Below the pieces are notes generated by a model. That model worked only from the letters and a program-made list of their open reading frames with translations. It ran no database searches and was not told the DNA's origin. This document shows positions 25,396-38,600 of a DNA stretch of 64,000 nt, one piece after another (position 1 is the first letter of the stretch; each line of letters begins with the position of its first letter). The position numbers and the translations under genes were made by a program. Source of the DNA: Ricinus communis (lineage: Eukaryota > Streptophyta > Magnoliopsida > Malpighiales > Euphorbiaceae); assembly GCF_019578655.1 (NCBI RefSeq), contig NC_063264.1:2666001-2730000 (forward strand), read 5' to 3'.

Positions 25396-28300
25396 TATAT
25401 ATAAAAATATATCATTAAAATTCTAAAATACATTTAAATATCTATATATAATTTAGACCAATCAAATATTATATTCCTTGAATTTGATTTTGAAAATCAA
25501 TCATTAATAATTTCTATGTATTTTAATTAAAAAATTTAAGCATTTGTAACAGAAACTCAAACTTCTATCTTATATATTATATTTAAATTTTATTTATAAA
25601 ATTATTAGATTTTCAATACATTTAAATCATTGCTAGATAAAATTATTAAATATTTTTTTAAATAAATAAAATATGTTATTAATTATACATATAAATACAA
25701 ATAAGTGAAATATTCAGATGTTATATATATATATATATATGTCAAACTATTTATAAAGAGTAATATTATAAAATGACATAGAACGTACTATTTATTTTTT
25801 AAATATAGAATATAAAATCGAACTTTTTCTTTATATATGGAGAGTTAAACTTAACTCTCAATTCTATATTTAATAAATACATTATAAATTTATATGTATT
25901 TAATTTAATTGATATTTGTAATTTTTATTTTTTTATTGATAAAAGTTAAAAAGAAAATGAATGATAAATTAAAAATATTAATATTTATAAAAAAATAAGA
26001 TGTAAATAAAAAATAAAAAATATATTGAATTTAAATAAAATATTTTAGTTTTTATATATAAATATTTTTAAAAATATACCCTTTTAAATAAAAAATACCA
26101 TTGGATTGGAGATATTCTAAGATCAATTAATTTTTATTTTTTTCTTGAGATAAGCTGGTTTTTGTTGGATAGAGATAAAATGGCCTTCGATTTTGAACCA
26201 TTACTTTTCACATATGTATGGAAATAGCAATTTAATTGCAAAGAGAATGAAGATTGTTGAATTCGTGGCCTTGTGCATGGACCACGAAGACAAAAGGAAA
26301 GCACATTAAGAAGAGACTAAAAGGAAAAAGGGCTTCTCCGAGCTGGTCATAGACCAATAAGGCCCATCTTTTATTAGACAGTAGGCTTGATCGACAATTC
26401 GAAAGTAATAGCTTTTCTTTTATGATAAAAGAAAGGAATATAGCAACTGATTTAAAATGTATATTCTTTATTTAGATATTACTCTCTAATACTAAATTGT
26501 TTGTTCCTTTCAAAACAACGACTAAATTATCTAAATTATTATTATTATTAGTAATTAATTACATTATTAGTTAAAAACTGAAATAGTTACTTATTATTAT
26601 GTCAGTAAATTTTTTAAGTATTATTAAATGTTTCATTATATTATTATTATTATTATTTTACTTACTTATATTGTTATTTATCCGAACACTAGAGTTGTGC
26701 AATTTAAGCAAATAAAACTTTACATTTAATCAATCATCTTGGAAAATTGGGTTGCAATTAGGGTGCACGTGGACAGTCGCATCTCTCTCAATATAATAAG
26801 GGAAATTGGGAAAAATTAGAAAAGAACATTATTATTATTAATGTGGCATTGATGGTGATGTCACCAGGGATCTAAAGAATTGGCCCAATCGACAATTATA
26901 TTTAATTTTAATTTTGATGCATCTTCCCAATCGAGAATTAAGCTCGGAGTATCGAAGAGTGTTTTATTTTTTTATATTTAGATAAATAATTATGGAAAAC
27001 ATCTTACCACTATAGATTTAACCATCAATTCAATGATTTGTTTTCACCAGCTGCCATTCCCATAATGATATGATTCTCAATCATTACAAGATCACTTCTG
27101 AAACACAATTAATCTTAAAATAATAATAATAATATAGGAAATCCTAGCCTAGGACCACAATATAGATTATCCCCACTAATTAGTCTAAAAATAAATAAAT
27201 AAAATAAAAGTTAACCGCAGGCTAAAATTAGGTGGAAGAGGAATCAGAAAGCCATAATAATACAGCTTCATTGGGTTTTTTTATTATTTTAATTTTAGAA
27301 TTCACATGAAATTTTAATTATTGTAAAGAATAATAATATGAACTTAATTTTATTGGAAGGTTATGAATCTACGTATTCATGTGATGGACCATAAAAATAT
27401 AAAACTTTTCTTTTTATATTTTTATATAATATATTCACCTGCTTTTTTAAATTAGTTTTCTACTTGCTATTGTAGATTTATTATTTCTTTCTAATTGTTT
27501 AATTCAAAAGATAGAACAAATACGGTTCTTGATTGTTTTATTATTTAATTTCCTTACAGTTTTTCACTTTTTGATTAGAGACTTGCTATTGGATACTCTT
27601 ATCCGAACTTCTTTTTTGTGGATTAGCTTTATTTATATAAAATTTAATATTTTCATATTTTCATTTTTAAATTTTAGTCATGCTTTAATAAAGAACACAA
27701 CTGTTACAAACTAAGTTTATAATAATTTAAGATTAGAAATAATGAAAATTAAGAATAAAACACCTATAGTTACCTTTCATTCAAAGAGCTGATTTTATCT
27801 GTATAATTGATAGGCAAAGGGCAAATTAGTATTAAAAATGTAATAAAAAGAAACTATACGACAAAGTTATAATTGATAGCCAAGCTTCCTTCTTATCATT
27901 AAATTAATTGTAAACTACCATCGGATTAATAAATAAATAAAACTTAGTTTCAGTATTTTGAAAATCAAATCAAATTGATGAACCAAAAATAATGATACAA
28001 TGATAGCCCAGATCGGTCATAATTTATCTCTGAACATTATTTACATAAAAAAAAAAAAAAAGTTAGAGCATTAGTTATATAGCTACATTAAAAGAAAGAA
28101 GTTAACAAATTGAGTGAATTATGAAATAATTATTTATTAATAAGTTTTTTTAATTTTTTTATTAAAATTTCATTATTTAATTCATTGTCGACAGTGATTT
28201 CTTTTTTTATTCTATTTTATTTAGTTTTAATAAATATTGCTGGTTTTTTTTCTTAGAATTATATAATCCTTTTTTGTAAGAATAATATGTTATCCTTCCA

Positions 28301-28488
28301 TTAAAGTGGTGATGTGCCTCGTGAGTTTTTTCTCTACGAGAGCTGTGACATTCAAAATAGTCAGATTCATCGATATCAACGTGTGATTTAGTACTTTTTT
28401 AGTAGGGCGCATTCTCACAAATTGCAATCTATTTTTCTATCAATAAATTGATGTCAATTAAAATTAGATATAATTATATATTATTTTG
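25396..28488. other. AT-rich intergenic DNA with small hairpins
   Basis: No gene recognised. A short AT microsatellite lies at 25721-25740. Near 25833-25855 the palindrome gagagttaa/ttaactctc sits between outward matching segments (atatagaat at about 25805 and attctatat at about 25861), a MITE-like fold. ATT/TTA short repeats occur near 26535 and 26645. Confidence 0.4.

Positions 28489-28516
<28 letters not shown>
28489..28516. repeat. (AT)14 microsatellite
   Basis: Uninterrupted AT dinucleotide run in intergenic DNA. Confidence 0.9.
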
Positions 28517-28520
<4 letters not shown>

Positions 28521-28871
28521 TTTTATATTAAAATGTAATTGTTAATCTTTTTTAATAAAATTTATATATTTCTTCAAAAAATAAACAAAAAGAAAAGAAA
28601 GGAAACAGTCTGCGAAGCTCACATCATTCTTAGGACTTGAATATTGGGGACAGAATGGAAACAATTACTTTTATGTTTGATATGTATGGACATCATTTGC
28701 CAACTTATTTAACTTGTCGATACCGACCAAAAATGGCATACTAAAATTAAATGTTCTAATATTATCCTTAAGAATTCACATCATTCTTAGGAGTTGATTA
28801 TTGTCCAGGCACATAACCTTTTTTTCAAGCAGATAATTATTGGTTAGTCTAGCATAATAAATTTATGTGTG

Positions 28872-28872
<1 letters not shown>

Positions 28873-28901
<29 letters not shown>
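28873..28901. repeat. (TA)n microsatellite
   Basis: Uninterrupted TA dinucleotide run of about 29 bases in intergenic DNA. Confidence 0.9.
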
Positions 28902-28903
<2 letters not shown>

Positions 28904-31900
28904 TTTTAAGTCTTAGAATTAGATTTATATTTAATGAATTGCTAATATTATGAATTGTTAAATTAAATTTATTTAATTAAAAATGAATAAATATTCATTT
29001 ATAATTTGGTTGGGAAGAGACCGTACGAATACGGAGCAAAACATATGAATAAAGAATTTCCAATTGGGTACGTCAAATAAGTGAGGAAGTTGGACAATTT
29101 TTGTTCCAGTCTTTTCCTCCCTTTTGTTATTTATTTCTTTCTCCTTTTTAACACCCATCATTCAACAGGCATCACTTAATTTACTTTTAAGAAGAACCAG
29201 CTATCCCACATCAAGAGAACAACCAATATGGCTGTCCTGATGCCTCTTCAAGGTTGATCATTAATGAAAATTCAAGTTACATATATAAAGCTAAAGGGGC
29301 TGAGAATGATTGGAAGAAGCTTTTCTGCTAACCACTTAGTAGCCCTATTACTTAAACAATTGACTTTACAAGAAAAGAATAGGAAGCCAAAAAAGATAAA
29401 ACATTTCAGTAATAAAAACCCACTTCTCATGGACTTTATGACTCCTGATGTACGACAGTATCATTTTCTCATTACAAAACCTGTTCCTTTCATTCAATTT
29501 AGTGAAAATTGATGTCCCTAGATTACGGCCGCAGTGTCATTTTTGTATTTAAGGCTTGATGTTGATGTAAAAGATAGTGACAAGTGTCACAAGGATAGCT
29601 GTTGATTACGGTGTCAGGTCATTTCTGTGTAGGGTCAACCTTTCTCCTTTTTCTTTTCTTTTCTTTGTCCTGTCTGATGGGAAAAATAAATAAATAAATA
29701 AAAACAGGTTCCATTGCTTACTGGGTGAAAATTAATTTCACATGATAATAACTTGAAATCAATCTGATTTTTACAGGTTCAACTTGTACATATAACAATG
29801 AATCCACCATGCGGTCCTCTCAATTTAGAAAACTAATACTTTATAAACTAAATTTAGTGGACATTGTGTTCTTTTTTTTTTTTTTTTTCCTAATCTCAAT
29901 TATTTAAAATTAATATTCTTATTTGCCACTCATGTATTGTTAGTGACATGAGTTTGTTCTTTGATTATTTATATGTAACAAGCTGTTAATAATTTTTAAA
30001 AATAACACAAGAAATACTTATTTTAGTTCACTTGAAAGATGAGTTATTATTAGATATTTTCTACCAAACGCCTTTTCTTTTTTCTTTTCAAGAAAAGAAA
30101 CTATGAAAAGTTACTAATAGTCTAATACTTAACTTTCTGAAAAAGTGCAAATTCAAGTGGGAAATTTTATAGCCACTGCAAGAAAACAAAAATGATAAAA
30201 AGATGTTAATCCAATAATTTATCTTTTAATTTTTTTTAAGTGCCCTTTTTAATTTAGTGGGTAGTTCTTGATTTTCATTTTTATTTTTCACATTCGCTTA
30301 ATATATAAGATTTGCAGTTTTTTCTTTTGAAGGGAAAAAGCAAAAAGAAAAAAGAGGATTGCTTTTTCCTGGCCTAATCATCGGACAGAAGCCCAAATAG
30401 AAAGAGAAGGCTCATGAATCTCAAAAAGGCCTACCCAACAGTCTAACTGCATTTTGTTTTTCCTTTTCCAATAAATTTCTGTGGGAATAATATATTGTTT
30501 AATTTACGCAAGTAATTAATTTATGTTTATCTATCCCCTTAACAGATATTTAGTAATTAAAAAAAATATAACAATACTTATACTTCAAATGAATAGTATC
30601 TTAATCCAGTGGTAAAGTGCTAATATCAAAATTATTTCACTTTACTTAAATTTATTTTATTAAATAAAAAAATCAGAACGTGATAGACAATTTAGTACAT
30701 AATTCACTATTCCGGCAATATCAATTACTATCAATTAATGTTCAATGGACTCTAACCATCTAATTTAAGTATTGATCATATGAATCCAACTTAGAAAGAC
30801 TTTAGAGAAAAGCAATCTATAAACAAACACAACTACTTCTCATACTTGCTTGAGAAAGGAAAACATAAAAAATAAAAAATAGAAAATAAAAACCCTTTTG
30901 AAAATCCAACAATAAGTCCATCAATTTTATGAAATGATTGGTACCTAAGAAAGATTTAATTTGTTAAAATACTTAATTTACGTGGGTGAAATGCTGAAAA
31001 GAAAAGGACAGTAAACCAATTGGGGAATGCCAAATAAATTAAAAAAAGATGTGGAAGTGGATTGTGTTCTTAAAAGTGGAGGCAGCACTTGTTTCTCAAT
31101 TCTACCATTGAAACTCATGTTTATGTTCATGGATGTGGATAAGTCCAAAAAAAAGTTGAGAAATTAATGCACCTAAATTTCAAAAAGAAACATAATTTTA
31201 ATCATCAAGTGTTTCGTGAAGAAAAAAAGGTCAAGCTTATGAAACATTTGATTTGTGGTTTTCTGACTCAGTTTTGTGATTAGTGGTTGCTTTCACAAAT
31301 TAAAGAAAGGAAAAATAAAATAAAAAATAAAAACAAGTTGCTGTACCTTTTTATTATTACTATTATTTTATTTTTTTTATATCTTTCCAAAATAGCTTGT
31401 TTATGTAACTTTATTTTTAATTTTTAATGACCTGTCCTTTTCCTTTTCCTACATCTATCCACTTTTAATTTAATTGTGGAAATAGTATTAACAAATTGCA
31501 TACACTACTTCTCTCATACAAGGATATAAAATTTTCTTTTTCTAAAAAAGAAAATAGAATTCTACAAGGTTATGAACTTATGAACAAATAACCATAGATA
31601 TTCATATTTTATTATATTACTTTACTAGCCAAGTAATAATATCAAGATATATTTTTTTCCGTATGATATTTATATTTGATTCAGTAATTTAAACTATAAT
31701 TAATATAATATGATTAAATTGCACTCGCAAATTTAACGTATATTTGAGTAAAATTTTAAATTTAAAAATTTGTCTGTTCACTTATAATTCAAGTAGATAT
31801 AATTAAATTTATCAAAAGTTTAATATGATAAGAATAACAATCTCATAGAATGATTTTGAAAATGATAAAATTTCTATAGATATTAGTAAAAAGTAGCGGT

Positions 31901-34900
31901 TAAACTTGAATTTAATATTATTTTTTTTAATTTTCACGAATAAAAATACTAGTAATATAAATCAAATTCACAAATAAAAATATTGATTATGTTAGTTTCT
32001 TATTAAATCAAATACACAATTAGAGAAAAAAAAAAAAAAGAGAGTAGCTTCTTCTTTTTTTCCTCATTTTGGTTTGTGGTATACGAATACGGTGGCTAAC
32101 TTTCGGTAGTGGTGTATATTGATTACTTCTTCTCTTCAAGTTGATGCTTCCTCAGCAATTGGAAAACTGAAATCCAAAATGCTTCGTCCCTATCCGAAAT
32201 CCAAGGGTTTTGACTTTTCAACACTTTGTACGGCTAACCCTGTAGACTTTTGAGGGCTTCAATATTCAAATGAATTCCAGCAATTTGAAGGACCCTTTTG
32301 ACTTGAAAAAAGAAAAACCTAATTAAAGTTAAACAGTTTACTTTTCTATTTCACTCTTGTAAATTGCAGCGCCACGTTTTTTCTTTCTCTTTAATTACTT
32401 AATTATCTTATCTTATCTAAAACCTTAAATCTTCCACACATTTAGCTTTGCTTTCCACAGTTTTTGTACGAGTGAAAATTGGTCAAAATTGGTGCCTCAA
32501 ATTGCTGCTGTGCCTATTAATTAACTGAGCGTCTCTTTTTTTTTTTTCTTTCCTCCATTCATTCATTCAAGGGATGATGCCATTGTTGTACGTCATGTAT
32601 TATCATCAATCTAAATAGAATTAAAGAAACAATCATATTCATTTAATTTCCCAATTTGACGCAGACGTTGGTTTTAAAACTCAGAGTTTGATCAATTATT
32701 ATCTTCTATAATTAAAAAACGCATAAAATGCTAACTTTATGTGTGATTTAAACATCAAACTCTATAGCTTTAATTTAATGAATCATGTTGCGTCATTAAA
32801 ATTAAATAAATTTATATACTTTATTTTTCTTTTCATTTTATCATATACTCGATCGGTCTAGACTATTATGTATTCACATGTTTCATATGCACGATGGCTT
32901 TCATTTCAAGTCAATGAATTAAAAAAGTAATTTTGGAAACGATAATCTTCAAATATAATTTTCACACTTTAGATTAATTTTTTTTTGAATAATATATTAG
33001 ATTAATAAGAACATGTGATATGCATATCATAAATTTAATAAAGTGTAGGTATCCATAAGTTACACAAATAAAAATCCCTTTCCGTCATTTAATAAATCTC
33101 TTTACCTATGTTATTGACATTTATATATTAGATCTCATTTAATGCTTTTTTTTTCCCCCTAAAATAATTGGCTAAAATAGTTTTCCTTTTGACAAAATGG
33201 TTTCCACATCATATCAAATCAAATCAAACCAAATCTTTACAGTGCACATGCGTACAAACTGTAGAGCTGACGTTGTAGAAACGGAAAAACTAGTCCACAT
33301 ATAATGTTTCACCTTCCATCGAATAAAAAATTAGAAATTTTTAAATAATCCTATAAGAATTATTACATAAAATTCACAAGTGAACTACACATTTAGTTGA
33401 ATAAAAGAAATTATACAATTATCTAAAATAAATTATGTAATTATGATGTTCAATAGTAATTATATAATTATTTTTGTTTAATCATGTTTCTCTAGAGATA
33501 TTTTAGAAAAAGACTGAGTTATTTTATTGTTCAAACTGTTATACATTTTTCTTTATCTAAATAATTTTTATATTTATGATATAATAATATAAATTGTTAT
33601 TAAATCTTATATTAATTTTATGCTGTAAATTTTAACTTATTTTAATTTGATCATCTTAATTTAATTTTAATTATAATCTAGCTGTTTTTTAATTTTTTTA
33701 TTAATTATTTTTACACGTATTGATTTTTTATTTTTAAAAATAATTAAATTAAAATTTAATTAAAATTGAATAATTAAAATAATTAAAATAAAACTAAATA
33801 TAAAATTTGATGAGTATTAATTTCATTTTCTCTAAATTTCAATGCTATGAGGTTTTTAATAATATAGTTTGTTGGTGTAGTTACCAAGTTATACTTTTAA
33901 TATTTTCTGTTTGACTTTTCTTTATTAATTCAACATATATATTTTTATACCTTTATTCTTCAGAATTATAAACTTTTTGGGTCTCTGATTATCATCATTT
34001 ATATTGGGATAAAACTTTACTTTTTTTCTTTCTCATTTTAGTGATATGTAAGAATGTGATAAGAAAGGAAGGTTCATTAGTCCAATGATTGCTCATGTGC
34101 TACACTATTTTATATTCCGAGACTAATCTATGGCTACTTTGAATATATGGAACTACACAAGGCACTTTATTCTTCCTTTAAAACAAAACTATCTCCCTCA
34201 AATTGTTAGACCCTTTGATGATTTTTTTTTCCGACTTGTTTCCCTCCTAATAAAGCGGACTGAAAACCCATAAAATTTGGAAAAAAACAAAATATTATAA
34301 GCATTAAAAAAAAGACAAAACACTCAAGAATGTATTAAATGAGACAACAAGAATCTTTTTAAATAAAATTAAAATTTTAAATTAAAATTGGTTATATAAT
34401 TTTATTAAAACTCTTAAAATAATACTCCATCATCCATAAAAATTTTATTTAATATAACTGTAAATAGTAAATTAAAAAGAAAAGAGAGGTTAAATACTAA
34501 GGGATCAAGTCGCTTAGTGTCGAAACTAAAGTGGCAAATTGCTTGCCATACACTGACCATAGCATAATAGTATATCTACTTAGCTAGGGCTATAGTTAAA
34601 AAATTGAAATTTACAACTCAAAAGGGACTCGCTGCGTTTACTATTCAAAGATTCTACGTGGAAGTACAAATAGTTTAACTACAAAACTCAATGGAATAGG
34701 CATCACGTAACCAGTACATTGGAATTATTTGGTGCCCATGTGGTTTGACCTCAGTATTTAGGCAAATTGGAGCACCACTTGTGCCCAGAAATGATTGTCA
34801 AGTTGCTAACTAAGTTGGTGTTTCACTTTCTGAATTCCTCAGTTTATGGCATTCTAAAACAAGTAGCAAAAACGTCATGCTACTTCCATTTCTAGCTTTA

Positions 34901-35220
34901 AACATCATGACCCTTATAAAAGTTTGCATCCCAGTTTTCCTCAGTTTGAGCAGTTGAAGTTAGACTTTTACTACCTTCTCATGCTAATTCTTGTTCTCTA
35001 GGATTTCCAAATTTTAAAATAAGAACTCCTAATATTGAAGAGTTTTTCTTTGAACTTCTTTAGTATATCGATCGACTTGGGTATTTCCCCCTACCCTCCA
35101 ATATTGATTATTCTTCACACACCAATTCACACATTTATTCAACTTGTTTATTCTCAATAATGCTACTGTTAATCTTGATTAAGAATTAAGCCCACCATTT
35201 TGTAATCCTCAAAATCACAT
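28902..35220. other. AT-rich intergenic DNA upstream of the STP13-type gene
   Basis: No gene, RNA or transposon protein recognised. It contains long poly-T/poly-A runs (for example about 29872-29888) and an AT-rich inverted-repeat segment at about 33632-33800, reported separately. Short open frames (for example 29264-29512) have no supporting context. Confidence 0.55.
33632..33800. repeat. AT-rich inverted repeat, possible small MITE
   Basis: The left arm (ttattttaatttgatcatc, then aatttaattttaatta) and the right arm (taattaaattaaaatttaat, then aattaaaataattaaaata) are imperfect reverse complements over roughly 45 bases around a short loop. Low complexity makes chance pairing possible, and no clear target-site duplication was seen. 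Confidence 0.25.
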
Positions 35221-35239
35221 ATCTAGGTTCACACTATCG

Positions 35240-35246
35240 ACGTGGC
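35240..35246 (+). promoter_or_regulatory. ABRE-like ACGTGGC
   Basis: ACGTGGC core (in cgacgtggcaac) about 460 bp upstream of the STP13-type start codon. This is the classic abscisic-acid response core, and STP13 is known from Arabidopsis to be stress-inducible. Confidence 0.35.
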
Positions 35247-35411
35247 AACATCACATCGCTTTTTCTCTACTTAAAATTATACAATATCATTTCCTTTTCA
35301 GACCCAAAACCAATTCTACAGAAAGAAAAAATGAAGTCACAAAATCAAAATCAAAATCCTATGGCTTATATCAAAGAAAACAGCACGCGATAGAAATATA
35401 AGAGTCGTTGG

Positions 35412-35417
35412 TTGACT
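35412..35417 (+). promoter_or_regulatory. W-box TTGACT
   Basis: WRKY-binding core TTGACY (in ggttgactagc) about 285 bp upstream of the STP13-type ATG. It fits the pathogen inducibility known for STP13, but a single hexamer is weak evidence. Confidence 0.3.
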
Positions 35418-35462
35418 AGCTAGCCAAGCCGTCGTAACTAAAAACAGTAGCGATCAAAATCG

Positions 35463-35470
35463 CCACGTGG
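35463..35470. promoter_or_regulatory. palindromic G-box CCACGTGG
   Basis: Perfect 8-bp palindrome about 70 bp upstream of the TATA box of the STP13-type gene, so well placed for bZIP or bHLH control. Confidence 0.5.
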
Positions 35471-35538
35471 ATAGATCTTAATGTGGCTCCCACTAATTAA
35501 TTTCATCCGCTACAGAACACTTTCTCTCATTTCGCGTC

Positions 35539-35546
35539 TATATAAA
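35539..35546 (+). promoter_or_regulatory. TATA box of the STP13-type gene
   Basis: TATATAAA, about 150 bp upstream of the ATG at 35698, followed by a pyrimidine-rich leader. Spacing and sequence fit a plant core promoter. Confidence 0.65.
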
Positions 35547-35697
35547 CCTGCCTCCTTATTGCAACTTAATCCACTTCCTCCCCTCTTCTTCTTCACATTT
35601 ACATGCACAAGCTGCTGCATTAGTCTCTCCCTCTTTTTCCTTCTCTAAATTATACATACAACCAGTTTCAAAAGGGTTAGATATATAGATATTATTC

Positions 35698-38600
35698 ATG
35701 GCAGGTGGAGGTTTCTCGGCCGCGTCGGCCGGAGGAGCTGAGTTCGAGGCTAAGATAACGCCGATCGTCATCATTTCCTGCATAATGGCTGCTACTGGTG
35801 GTCTCATGTTTGGTTACGATGTCGGTGTTTCAGGTAATCGATCATTTTTTTTGCATTTCGTTTTTGTCATTTTTACTTAGTCGTTTTTCATGTTTATCGA
35901 AGTTTAGTTTAAAGAAAAGATAAGGTTTTAATGAACAAGTTTCACGGAAGGAAAAAGGTCGCTTGCTCTCCCGCCAAATTGTGGTTCCGAGGTTCAGTTG
36001 CCGTTAAAATTACCATATTGTCCCCTGCTCTTAAAATACGACACAAGGATATTTTAGGAAATACACTGACCGTTAACGAGAGTTGCCCTCTCTCTGTAAC
36101 CGACGGATTTGGGGTGAATTTTATTAAGAATTTAAGCTTCAAAATTAAGTTGTTTGTCCATAACGTTTTTTTCTCTCGTCAATCCATCAGTTAATTTGAT
36201 TAATGTTCAGAAAAAAGAAAACAAATTTAATATGTATTAATTATATGAAGATTAATTTAATGATGTTAATTAAGTTTGTTGATGTAAATATGATGCAGGG
36301 GGTGTTACATCTATGCCTGATTTCTTGAAAAAATTCTTCCCAACTGTGTATTACAAGACCAATGATCCAACGATCAATAGTAACTATTGCAAGTACGACA
36401 ATCAAGGATTGCAATTGTTCACATCGTCGCTTTACTTGGCTGGCTTAGTTGCAACTTTCTTTGCATCTTACACCACTAGAAAGCTAGGCAGGAGGCCAAC
36501 CATGTTGATTGCTGGCCTTTTCTTTATCGTTGGCGTCGTTCTTAACGCCGCTGCTCAAGACCTTGCCATGCTCATCATTGGCAGGGTTTTACTGGGTTGT
36601 GGAGTTGGTTTTGCTAACCAGGTTTGTTTCTTTCAAATTTTTCCAATATTTTTTTTGTCTTGTTAAAGAATTTTTCGCTACCATTCAACTTTCCATTACT
36701 AATACTGAAATGCTTTTAGTGTCGAAAAGTCTCGAATTTGAAGTCAGTGAGGAATCCATTTAGGAGATAAAAATAAATCTTGGACTCATATGCAGCTGAC
36801 AAAGAAATGGGAAATGATGCCTATTAATTTGTCGCTTGCCATATTTAGAGTCAATAGTTGAAAATGAAAATTGGGTTATTTAATTTATGCATTGGGAATT
36901 TCTAATGAAGGCAAAAATATAACATATATACGTTATACCGTTCTGTTGTTTGATGTTAAAGCTGACTTACCGACATCAATTATCCCTTTAATATAGTTAA
37001 TATTGTGTTGCCTTAACTAACGCCTTTATCTCTTTCCAAGTTGCTTGTTAAGCTATACTCTTGAACATTTTCATATGTTAGTTGTGTTTCCGTATATTTG
37101 GAAGATTTCTTTACCAGCATTTCATAATTATATACCCTTTTCTGTCGTAATAAAAAAAATATAAAATTCTTTTCCGCATTCGATGGCTTCTTGCCACGTA
37201 AAGTTTTTCACCGACCCGAAAATACTGACTGAGGTGGTAGCTTCAACTTCAACCATTGGATAAATACAGGAGAGTTCAGGATAGTTATATGCTAACTTTC
37301 TGGCCTCTATTTAATTGTGCTTTTTGACGTTTTTACATGTGACACATACCTTTTTTCTCTCTCCTCTTTCTTTTCTTGCTTGATTTAAGAAAGCATCATA
37401 TGAAAGAGATGTTTAGCTTGGATTCATCCAGAAAAGTGGCAAAGCCCAATTTCTTTGTATCTTCCTTTTGGCTTATAAGAATCATTTTCCTTTGAAAAGT
37501 TTTTAGTTTTGTGGCTGAATAATGGGGAAATGAGTGGCTAACGCTGCAAACTATTCGGTTGCATCTTCCAGTCGTTGTTTGTGTAGTGGGCATTTTTGAA
37601 TATTTTCATCTTATACTTTTTGTCGTTACTTGGACTTCAAATTCCAACTGGCTGTGTGAGAAGTCTTGTAGCTGATGTAAACATGAAGCACCACGTAATA
37701 CCTATTCTAATTTAAAAATTAATTTGGTGAAGTTTTCCTTCTTTCTTTCTTTATTATTACGGAAAAAGGATTTAGATTATACATTGTTTTAGCTGGTGAA
37801 GGTTGTTAAAAGATCTGTCTTAAATTATATAGCCTAAGTTCATGCTATTATTTGAGTTTCAATGATACCTCCACCATTGACTTTGCTTCTGCAATCTTAG
37901 CTGATTCACTTAGACAACAAATATCCTCTTATTTTATTATAATAGCATTTTTTTAATGTGAGCCTCAAGTCTATAGACCATACGCATGTGCTCGTTAGGG
38001 ATTAAGAAATATGTTTGGTTAGTTTAATAATTATAATTTCAATGTGTAACAGGCTGTGCCCCTGTTCCTATCGGAGATAGCACCCACAAGAATACGTGGA
38101 GGCCTAAACATACTCTTCCAGCTTAATGTCACCATTGGAATCCTTTTTGCTAGCCTTGTCAACTACGGCACTGCAAAGTAAGTCCAGTTCTTTCCCTCAA
38201 TTCTTTTCTTGTTTTTTTGTCTCTTTTTGTTTTTGTTTTTTTTCCTTTTTAAATCCGAAATTGGACATGATTTCAAAGCAGGAAAAATTAAGTAAAGTTT
38301 TTCATAGACAAAAAAATCAACAAGGATATTATATCATCTGCTGACATAGTTTTCACGGTTTCAAGATACACATGCCCTTCGATGAGATCATTTGGTTGGG
38401 AATAGTTAGAAAATGATGAACAAATTTTTGTTCAACTTCATTACGTTTTTTCTGACACTTCTTCCCCTCCGTCCCTTCCCCGTTGTTGAATTAAAGGTTA
38501 TCTATCAGCTTAAAATACTTGAAAAGTCTAATAATTGACTTCCTTGGTCTACTAACTAGAACGGAAAAATGATTAAAGGATGATGCCTGCTTGAAACTGG

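Noticed and set aside
28620..28800. Two partial copies of cacatcattcttagga
   Set aside because: Only about 27 bases of imperfect similarity; too short to call an element.
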